The notes below the pieces were generated by a model. It saw only the letters and a program-made list of their open reading frames with translations. It had not been told where the DNA came from and searched no databases. 64,000 bases of DNA, from positions 39,959 through 103,958 of the forward strand of contig JBBKXQ010000049.1 of assembly GCA_037969565.1 (NCBI GenBank), written 5' to 3'. The number at the start of each line of letters is the position of its first letter. The stretch's first letter is position 1. Both the position numbers and the translations under genes were made by a program. Source of the DNA: SZUA-35 sp037969565. Lineage in GTDB: Bacteria; Actinomycetota; Acidimicrobiia; Acidimicrobiales; SZUA-35. Below, piece after piece: positions 25,097-32,311 of this stretch.

Positions 25097-28000
25097 GCCC
25101 GAACGCTCCTGGGAGTCGCTTCCGATCTGGGAGCGACGGGATGAGCTGATGGAGGTCATCGCCGCCAATCAGGTGGTGATCGTCGCCGGCGAAACCGGTT
25201 CGGGGAAGAGCACACAGCTCCCGAAATTCTGTCTTGCTCTCGGTCTCGGTGAGTCCGGCCGAATCGGCCACACCCAACCCCGTCGAATTGCGGCCCGGTC
25301 CATTGCCGAGCGCGTAGCCGAAGAACTCGGCACCTCAGTTGGTGAACTGGTCGGCTACTCCGTCCGCTTCAACGACGAGGTCGGCCCGAACACCAAGATC
25401 AAGCTCATGACCGATGGCATCCTCTTGGCCGAGATCCAGCGCGACCGGAAGCTGAGCAAGTACTCGGTGCTGATCATCGACGAGGCCCACGAGCGATCGT
25501 TGAACGTCGACTTCCTCCTGGGCTATCTCAAACAACTGCTGCCCCGCCGCCCCGACCTCAAGGTGATCGTCACGTCGGCCACGATCGACACGGCTCGCTT
25601 CTCCGAACACTTCGACGGGGCACCCATCATCGAAGTCTCGGGCCGGAGCTTCCCGGTCGAGATCGGCTATCGCCCCCTCGACGACCGCACCTTGCCCGAA
25701 GCAATCGTTGATGCCGCCTCCGAACTGTGGCGCTCCACCACCGGCGACGTGCTCGTGTTCTGCAGCGGCGAGCGCGACATCCGCGATGCCGCCGAGGCCC
25801 TCGGTCGAGCCGATCTGCCCGGGGCCGAGGTGTTTCCGCTCTACGCCCGACTCTCGTCGAATGAGCAGCAACGAGTGTTCCGGGCGCATCGAGACCGCCG
25901 GATCGTGCTGGCCACCAACGTGGCCGAAACGTCGCTCACCGTTCCCGGCATCCGCTCGGTCGTCGATCCCGGACTCGCCCGTATTTCCCGCTACAGCGCC
26001 CGAACGAAGGTGCAGCGACTGCCGATCGAGGAGATCTCACAAGCGTCGGCCGACCAACGGGCCGGTCGTTGTGGACGTGTGGCCCCCGGGGTCTGTCTGC
26101 GTCTCTACGAAGAAGACGACTTCCTGCAACGGGATGAATTCACCGAACCCGAGATCCGACGAACGAACCTTGCTTCGGTGATTCTCCAGATGGCTGCTCT
26201 CGACCTGGGCGACATCGAGGCGTTTCCCTTCGTCGAAGCTCCGGATCTGCGCAACATCCGCGACGGGATCGCCCTGCTCGAGGAACTCGACGCCGTCGAC
26301 CCCGAATACCAATCGACGAAGCGATGGCTGACACCCGACGGCAAGCAGTTGGCCCGCCTTCCGGTCGACCCCCGACTGGGTCGCATGGTGATCGAAGCCA
26401 ATCGGCTGCGCTGCTTGCACGAAGTCATGGTGATCGCCGCCGGTCTCTCGGTGCAGGACCCACGGGAGCGACCGAGCGACAAGCGAGAGGCCGCGGCCGA
26501 GTCGCACGCCCGCTTCGACCACCCCACGTCAGATTTCCTCAGCTATCTCGAGCTCTGGGAGTACCTCGAAACCCAGCGACGTGAACGTAGCGGCAACCAG
26601 TTCCGGCGAATGTGTCGTAACGAGTTCCTCAACTTCAACCGAATTCGGGAGTGGCAGGACATCTATCGGCAACTTCGCAGAGTGGCTCAGCAGTTGGGCT
26701 TCGACCATCGGCACGAACCCGCCGACACCGACGACGTTCATCAGGCGCTACTCGCCGGACTGCTGTCCCAATTCGGTCAGAAGCTGCCAGCTCCGAAAAG
26801 GGTGAAAGGCCGGGCGAACCGACCCACCTACGCCGGCCCGAGGAACATGCGTTTCACGCTGGCTCCGGGCAGCAAGGCGGCGAAGGCCGCCCCCGAATGG
26901 GTGATGGCCGCCGAGCTGGTCGAGACCAACCAGCTCCGGGCCCGAACGATCACGAGGATTGATTCCCGCTGGCTCGAGCGGATGGCCGAACACTTGGTCG
27001 ACCGGACGTACACGGCGGCAATTTGGAATGCCGAGCGGGGGGCGGCGTCGGCCACCGAACGGGTGCTTCTCTACGGCATGCCCATCGTGGCCGGGCGGCC
27101 CATGACGCTGGCCCGTGTGAATCCCGAATTGGCTCGCGAGTTCCTGATTCAGAACGCTCTCGTGGTTCCCGAGTGGTCCGAGCACCAATCGCCCTCGATT
27201 CAACAATTCCGGCGCCATGAGTTCCTGGTCCACAACGAATCGCTTGTTGATGAACTACGGAAACTCGAGTCCCGGTCTCGGCAGCGTGATCTCGTGGTCG
27301 ACGATGCGGTGATCTTCGCGTTCTACGACAAACGAATCCCAGCTCAGGTGACGTCGGTCAAACACTTCAACTCATGGTGGAAGAAGGCAATCCAGAGCGA
27401 GCCCCACCTGCTCGATCTCACGAGAGATCATCTGCTGCGTGTCGGCGACGCCATCGACATTTCGGCCTTTCCCGACCACTGGTCGCTTGGCGAACTCGAC
27501 CTCGATCTCCACTACGAGTTCGACTCGTCCAGCCCGGTCGACGGGTTGACGGTCGACGTGCCGGTCGAGTACCTGGCCATGTTGCATCCCGAGCCGTTCA
27601 CCTGGAACGTGCCGGGTTTGCGACGAGAGTTGATCGCAGCCCACATTCGCTCGCTCCCGAAGGACCAGCGGAGGGCGTTCATCCCCGTGCCCGAGACGGC
27701 TCGATCCGTAGCCGACGAGCTCCTGCCCAGCGATGAGTCGCTGGCTGCCACGCTACGCACTCACCTCGGTCGGCTCGGGGGATTCGTCCTCGCCGACGAT
27801 GCCCTGGCCGACGACAACGTCCCGGCCCACTTGCGGCCGACCTTCCGCGTCATCGGGGTCGACGGCGTCATGCTGGCGGCCGGAAAAGATTTGCGGCGAC
27901 TGAAGGCCAGGCTCGATGCCAGGGCGAGACAAACACTGGCGGCGACGAAACACCACCTCGAACGCTCCGGACTCCGAGACTGGCCCGACCTTCCCGACGG

Positions 28001-28820
28001 CCGCCTACCCGATCGAATCGAACGAGTCGAGGACGGTCACCGAGTTTGGGCGTATCCGGCGCTCATCGACGATGTATCGAGTGTCTCGATCGCGCTACTG
28101 CCGACGCGAGTCGAGCAGGCCGAGGCGATGTGGCACGGCGTGGCACGTCTACTCGAGTTCAAGTGCTCGATCCAACGCCGTGCCATTGTCGGCCAACTCG
28201 GCAATCGTGGTGCGCTTGCGTTGGCCGCCGGTCCGTACCCATCGGTCGACGCTTGGGTGGCCGACGTTGCGGGCGCGATCCTCGACGAGATCATCCGAAC
28301 CGCGGGCGGGCCTCCTCGTGATGTGCTGCGATTCAAGGCCCTGGAGAAGTGGGCCGGCCGGACGATGCCCGAGCTCGTTCCTCGAGTGGCGGAGAAGGCG
28401 GTGGCCATCGTGAAGAAGGGTCAGGTGGTGCGATCCGAGTTGTCCGAGGCTGTCAACCCGGCAACGGCGGCTTCGATCGCGGATGCGCAGCTCCATCTCG
28501 AACGCCTCGACCACGAGGGTTCGATTCGAGAGGCGGGTGCGGCCCGACTGGACGATCTTCTTCGGTATCTTTCGGCGCTCGAAAAGCGGCTCGAGCGGAT
28601 GGTCCAAGATCCCGGCCGAGATGCTGCCGCGATGCACCGTTGCCGAGTTCTCGAGCAGGAGTTCGCCCAAGCCCGGATCCGTGCGGGTTCGATGGAACAG
28701 GTCGCCGAGGTGGCAAACATGCTCGAAGAGTTCCGAGTCAGCGTTTTCGCACAGTCGATGGGAACGAATGGACCGGTGAGCGAGAAGCGGATTCGGCGAG
28801 CGCTCGCTGCGTTGGCCTGA
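25080..28820 (+). CDS. hrpA: ATP-dependent RNA helicase HrpA
   Basis: 1246 residues from the GTG at 25080; another GTG at 25041 is possible. It has the DEAH-box RNA helicase motor: motif I GETGSGKST (residues 37-45), motif II DEAH near 133, motif III SATID and motif VI QRAGRCGR near 325. The winged-helix/ratchet, OB and DUF3418 C-terminal regions seen in bacterial HrpA follow, giving the expected length of about 1250-1300. HrpA unwinds RNA, and in E. coli it has been connected with fimbrial mRNA processing and rescue of stalled ribosomes. It overlaps pncA by 17 bp. Confidence 0.95.
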   Translation: MSRSPEPERSWESLPIWERRDELMEVIAANQVVIVAGETGSGKSTQLPKFCLALGLGESGRIGHTQPRRIAARSIAERVAEELGTSVGELVGYSVRFNDEVGPNTKIKLMTDGILLAEIQRDRKLSKYSVLIIDEAHERSLNVDFLLGYLKQLLPRRPDLKVIVTSATIDTARFSEHFDGAPIIEVSGRSFPVEIGYRPLDDRTLPEAIVDAASELWRSTTGDVLVFCSGERDIRDAAEALGRADLPGAEVFPLYARLSSNEQQRVFRAHRDRRIVLATNVAETSLTVPGIRSVVDPGLARISRYSARTKVQRLPIEEISQASADQRAGRCGRVAPGVCLRLYEEDDFLQRDEFTEPEIRRTNLASVILQMAALDLGDIEAFPFVEAPDLRNIRDGIALLEELDAVDPEYQSTKRWLTPDGKQLARLPVDPRLGRMVIEANRLRCLHEVMVIAAGLSVQDPRERPSDKREAAAESHARFDHPTSDFLSYLELWEYLETQRRERSGNQFRRMCRNEFLNFNRIREWQDIYRQLRRVAQQLGFDHRHEPADTDDVHQALLAGLLSQFGQKLPAPKRVKGRANRPTYAGPRNMRFTLAPGSKAAKAAPEWVMAAELVETNQLRARTITRIDSRWLERMAEHLVDRTYTAAIWNAERGAASATERVLLYGMPIVAGRPMTLARVNPELAREFLIQNALVVPEWSEHQSPSIQQFRRHEFLVHNESLVDELRKLESRSRQRDLVVDDAVIFAFYDKRIPAQVTSVKHFNSWWKKAIQSEPHLLDLTRDHLLRVGDAIDISAFPDHWSLGELDLDLHYEFDSSSPVDGLTVDVPVEYLAMLHPEPFTWNVPGLRRELIAAHIRSLPKDQRRAFIPVPETARSVADELLPSDESLAATLRTHLGRLGGFVLADDALADDNVPAHLRPTFRVIGVDGVMLAAGKDLRRLKARLDARARQTLAATKHHLERSGLRDWPDLPDGRLPDRIERVEDGHRVWAYPALIDDVSSVSIALLPTRVEQAEAMWHGVARLLEFKCSIQRRAIVGQLGNRGALALAAGPYPSVDAWVADVAGAILDEIIRTAGGPPRDVLRFKALEKWAGRTMPELVPRVAEKAVAIVKKGQVVRSELSEAVNPATAASIADAQLHLERLDHEGSIREAGAARLDDLLRYLSALEKRLERMVQDPGRDAAAMHRCRVLEQEFAQARIRAGSMEQVAEVANMLEEFRVSVFAQSMGTNGPVSEKRIRRALAALA

Positions 28821-28857
28821 ACCTGACGGGAAGTCGAGGCTGTGCTAGCGAGAGGTC

Positions 28858-29670
28858 ATGCAACCTCCTCGCGCCACGGTCGCCGACGTCAAACGAGATC
28901 TTCTCGAAGAACAACAGGCTCTGGATCGAATCGTTTCCGCTATCGGCGAGGCTGATTGGGAGCTCCCCACATCGAGTCCGCGGTGGGCGGTCCGAGACCA
29001 GATCGGTCACTTGGCCTACTTCGACGCGACGGCGGCACTCGCAATCGTCGATCCCGAGAAGTTTGCAGCTCACCGCGCCGAACTGTTCGGGGCCGCTTCG
29101 GATCCTGATGCCGAACCACGAGACCTCGACGAAACCCTGGCGGACTATCGGGCCATGAGACCGGACCGCCTTCTCGAAGTGTGGAGGAACAACCGCCACG
29201 ACCTCGACATCGCTGCGGCCGGCTTGGGTGAATCGGACCGAGTCGAGTGGTACGGACCGTCGATGGGTTCGAAGTCCTTCTTGACGGCGCGCCTCATGGA
29301 GGCTTGGGCTCACGGACAGGATATTGCCGACACCGTCGGCGCCAAGCGGGAGCCGACGGATCGCCTCCTGCACATCGCACAATTGGGCGTGATCACCAGG
29401 GGCTGGTCCTACTTGGTGCGGGGTGAACAACCGCCGACGGGTGACGTCGCCGTCTCGCTCCGATCCCCGAGCGGCGTGGATTGGACCTGGGGCGACGGAT
29501 CGGACGACTCGGTTCGCGGCCCGGCCGAGGATTTTTGTCTCGTGGTCACGCAACGACGTCATCTCGACGACACGGCACTGGAAGTCGACGGTGCCCTCGC
29601 TCGCGACTGGATGAGCCGGGCGCAGGCCTTTGCCGGCGGCCCCACCTCGGGGCCCGATCCGATCGGTTGA
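28858..29670 (+). CDS. TIGR03084-like DinB/mycothiol-dependent maleylpyruvate isomerase-fold protein
   Basis: 270 residues. The N-terminal four-helix DinB fold carries the metal-binding histidine pattern: H in QIGHLAYFD (about residue 52) and H in EAWAHGQDI (about residue 152), with a further conserved H in LLHIAQLG. This matches the actinobacterial TIGR03084 family. A C-terminal SCP2-like part (about residues 185-270) includes VDGALARDWMSRAQAF. Relatives are mycothiol-dependent maleylpyruvate isomerases and other thiol S-transferases, so a mycothiol-dependent reaction is plausible but unproven. It lies 37 bp after hrpA and is followed by a repeat-rich intergenic region. Confidence 0.82.
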   Translation: MQPPRATVADVKRDLLEEQQALDRIVSAIGEADWELPTSSPRWAVRDQIGHLAYFDATAALAIVDPEKFAAHRAELFGAASDPDAEPRDLDETLADYRAMRPDRLLEVWRNNRHDLDIAAAGLGESDRVEWYGPSMGSKSFLTARLMEAWAHGQDIADTVGAKREPTDRLLHIAQLGVITRGWSYLVRGEQPPTGDVAVSLRSPSGVDWTWGDGSDDSVRGPAEDFCLVVTQRRHLDDTALEVDGALARDWMSRAQAFAGGPTSGPDPIG

Positions 29671-29681
29671 CTGTCACACCG

Positions 29682-29733
29682 GGACTCGACACACCCGGAC
29701 TCGACACACCCGGACTCGACACACCAGGACTCC
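29682..29733. repeat. Tandem 15-bp repeat, about 3.5 copies
   Basis: ggactcgacacaccc is repeated at 29682, 29697 and 29712 (the third copy ends in a), followed by a partial copy ggactcc. A degenerate half-copy (tgtcacacc) precedes it. The array starts 11 bp after the stop of the TIGR03084-like gene. No role evident. Confidence 0.9.
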
Positions 29734-29819
29734 GTAGACGCGACACTGCTGCTGGTTCAACCCTCCCGGAGCACCAGCAGCAGCGTTTGTCGCTCTCCCC
29801 CGCCGCCCAAGTAGCTACT

Positions 29820-29861
29820 CGAGCCGGGAGAACTCCTACTCACGAAGGTAGGAGTGGCTCG
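29820..29861. promoter_or_regulatory. Strong two-part hairpin in the 271-bp intergenic region
   Basis: An inner perfect stem actcctac/gtaggagt (29832-29839 with 29848-29855, loop of 8) is closed by an outer perfect stem cgagcc/ggctcg (29820-29825 with 29856-29861), with a 6-base bulge (gggaga) on the left arm only. No T-run follows, so it is not a canonical terminator. It lies 81 bp upstream of the oxygenase-like gene and could be a leader structure or a protein-binding site. Confidence 0.6.
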
Positions 29862-29868
29862 TAAACGA

Positions 29869-29880
29869 GTCGTTAACGAC
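29869..29880. promoter_or_regulatory. 12-bp perfect palindrome, candidate operator
   Basis: gtcgttaacgac is a perfect palindrome with a gttaac core, 61 bp upstream of the ATG at 29942 and 8 bp after the hairpin at 29820-29861. The same gttaac core occurs in the palindrome in front of the glycolate operon (48681). It is a plausible binding site for a dimeric regulator; no promoter boxes next to it are convincing. Confidence 0.45.
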
Positions 29881-29941
29881 CCAACCGATCGACGCTGAAC
29901 CATCCCCGGCCGGCGTTGACGGTGCCGACTACGGTCACCCC

Positions 29942-32275
29942 ATGGGGTGGCAACCGAGGCTTGACACAAGAGAGATATCCCGGGATCGTGTTGACGCGAT
30001 CTCCTTCACACCGATGTCGCAGCGCCTGCGGAACGAGCTGATCACACAGGCCTATGGCGATATCGCGGAGTCGATGGCCACGGTGCTCGGTCACGAGAAT
30101 GCCACCTGGTGCTCGATCGGCCAATGGGCGTCGAGTTCCATCGGCGACTACCTCGATCTGCCGGTGCCGCGACTGGGGAAACTCATCACCCGTGCCTTCG
30201 GCGACGGAAACCGCGACGTGTTCGCCGACATCGGCCGAGCCCATGTCACCTTCCTCGAAACGGTCGGCTATGCCGCTCTGCATGACGCCGACCTCGACGA
30301 GGCCTGGGCCCGTTGCGAAGCCGAGCTCAGGGTCGATCTGCCCGCCCCTCCGAGTCAGCCCCTACCCGCGGCCCACACCACGAGCGGCGTCTTGCTCGAC
30401 GGGCGCTTGAAGGTGCCAGGGCTGCATCGTCGTGAACTCTTGATCCGAGCATTCCTGGCCTACCGAGAGGCGCTGGTCGAGCCGGAGGAAGACATCAAGG
30501 CGCGGCTCATCCTGCTTGGCAACTCACTTCTCGCTCTCCACGAACAGAAACAACTCGGTCCGGCCATCGCAGCCGGGTTCCGCACCTGGCTCCGTCACCT
30601 AACGACGTTCTGGCGGATTCTGCAGACTCCGTATCGGTGGCGCAACAGCGATCCGAAGTCGTGGCGTTTGAAAATCGAGGGTTGGTGGATTCGGACCGCA
30701 ACGAAACGTTTCGTGAAGATGCGCCTGCCTGATCGCACGCTGAGGGTCGGCGACCCGTTGCCCACGACGCCCTACGCCGTACGAGTTCCGCCGTCGCTCA
30801 CCGGGGCCAACCCCGAACGTGCGGCGCTCGCCGATGTCCCGAGCTTGCTCTTGCTGTCGATTCTGTTCGAGTCGTTCGCGGTCGATGGAAGGGCGTCGAC
30901 CTGTTGGGCCGATCTCAATGACCGAATGGCGTTCATCCTGGCGATCTTTGCCAACGAGCAACGATCCCCCGCGATGCTCACGTCGGCCGGAACCTTCCTG
31001 CGGCCCGAAGCCCGACCCGACCTCGTCGATGACCTCCGTCGACTTCGTGATCGTGTCGAACGACTGCTTCCACCGCTCCTGCCACCCGAAGTGGCGGTGC
31101 ACGATGACGAGCTCCTGGACAGTCTTCGCCTGGCCTGCGTCGTCGAACTCGTTGCCGCCGCGGAATCGACTCATCAGGGTGTGCACCATGTCGAACACGA
31201 CCACGACACCGCCGACTTCCACCACGACTTCGAACTCCGGGTCAACCGAGTGTGCGGGCCGGGCCGACTCATCGACGCAGCAACTGCGGCTCGCGCCCAA
31301 CGAACGTTCGACGATTGGAGTGTCCTGCTGTTCACCGGACTTCTCTTTCGGGCCCTGCCCGATGCCTACGCCGCCCGGCGTGGCGTCCGAGTGCTCGGCG
31401 AAGTGTCCGATCTCGCCACGAATCCGGTGCGCCGGGTCGGCGAGACCGCCCACTTTCTGCGTGACCTGCTCGGGAGCCCGACGTCGTGGACCGCCGATGG
31501 ACTTTCACCCGACGGCCCGGCCGTCCAGTCGCTACGGGGAGTGCGAGTGATACACGCCATCATCAGTCAGCAGCTGATGGCTCGGGATTGGGACCACGCC
31601 GACCTCGGCCTGCCCATCAACCACGAGGATGTTCTCGGAACGATGCTGAGCTTCTTCGTTCCGTCGTTCGAGATGCTCGAAGAACTCGGCGCCGGCATTG
31701 CCGACGACGAGCGAGATGCCTATGCCCGCTTCTGGTGCGGGATCGGACATCTGATGGGTCTGCCCTACGACGTCGTGACCGTGGCCACCACGGATCTGGA
31801 TCAACACGACGACAACGGTCGGCGGGCACTGGATTATGCCGAATCGCTGGCGCTGTCCCGCAAGATCAGGGCCCGCCATCATGAGCGCTCACTTGATGGT
31901 GTTCGCCTCGCCGAGGCACTCGTCGAAGGTGTGGCCGATGGCTTTCCGAGGTTCTCCGATTGGATCGCCGTCGGATTGTTCGACGTTCTCGGCGCCAAAC
32001 CCGTCAACAATCTTCTGCTGCTGGGTGAACGTCGAGCCCGGAAACGTGCGGCCATACTCGGCCGCTCACTCAACTTCCTCCTGCGATGGAGACTCACCCG
32101 AGATGCCACGCGAAGACTGGCCCGGATCGTCGGCCAACTCTGGCTCGAACCGTTTCTCGATGAAGGTGCGCAACGGCCGTTCCGTCGATTGGCGCTCGTG
32201 GATCCGGTGCGAGCCCCTGTGCTCGAACAACCCGAGGACTATTGGCCGCTCGGTTGTGGAGTGCCACGACCCTGA
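29942..32275 (+). CDS. Two-domain protein with C-terminal MpaB/latex-clearing-like (DUF2236) domain
   Basis: 777 residues. The C-terminal part (about residues 470-750) matches the DUF2236 / MpaB / rubber-oxygenase catalytic pattern: GVRVIHAIIS (R535, H538), LGLPINHEDVLGTMLSFF, and EAYARFW-like DAYARFWCGIGHLMGLPYD. Relatives include b-type haem oxygenases that cleave polyisoprene and ER-bound fungal MpaB. The N-terminal part (residues about 20-110) carries ENATWCSIGQWASSSIG, a signature I have seen in large uncharacterised actinobacterial and myxobacterial proteins but cannot name. The middle is unassigned. ATG 29942 sits within the 10-bp palindrome ccccatgggg; ATG 30014 is an alternative. Oxygenase activity is inference. 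Confidence 0.75.
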   Translation: MGWQPRLDTREISRDRVDAISFTPMSQRLRNELITQAYGDIAESMATVLGHENATWCSIGQWASSSIGDYLDLPVPRLGKLITRAFGDGNRDVFADIGRAHVTFLETVGYAALHDADLDEAWARCEAELRVDLPAPPSQPLPAAHTTSGVLLDGRLKVPGLHRRELLIRAFLAYREALVEPEEDIKARLILLGNSLLALHEQKQLGPAIAAGFRTWLRHLTTFWRILQTPYRWRNSDPKSWRLKIEGWWIRTATKRFVKMRLPDRTLRVGDPLPTTPYAVRVPPSLTGANPERAALADVPSLLLLSILFESFAVDGRASTCWADLNDRMAFILAIFANEQRSPAMLTSAGTFLRPEARPDLVDDLRRLRDRVERLLPPLLPPEVAVHDDELLDSLRLACVVELVAAAESTHQGVHHVEHDHDTADFHHDFELRVNRVCGPGRLIDAATAARAQRTFDDWSVLLFTGLLFRALPDAYAARRGVRVLGEVSDLATNPVRRVGETAHFLRDLLGSPTSWTADGLSPDGPAVQSLRGVRVIHAIISQQLMARDWDHADLGLPINHEDVLGTMLSFFVPSFEMLEELGAGIADDERDAYARFWCGIGHLMGLPYDVVTVATTDLDQHDDNGRRALDYAESLALSRKIRARHHERSLDGVRLAEALVEGVADGFPRFSDWIAVGLFDVLGAKPVNNLLLLGERRARKRAAILGRSLNFLLRWRLTRDATRRLARIVGQLWLEPFLDEGAQRPFRRLALVDPVRAPVLEQPEDYWPLGCGVPRP

Positions 32276-32311
32276 CCGACCCGCGTTCTCTCGCCGATCC
32301 CGCCCGTCAGG
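32271..32311. terminator. Inverted repeat spanning both stop codons of a convergent pair
   Basis: cctgac (32271-32276) and gtcagg (32306-32311) are perfectly complementary across a 29-nt loop. The left arm contains the TGA of the oxygenase-like gene, and the right arm contains the minus-strand TGA of the regulator. The stem is short, so terminator function is tentative. Confidence 0.4.
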
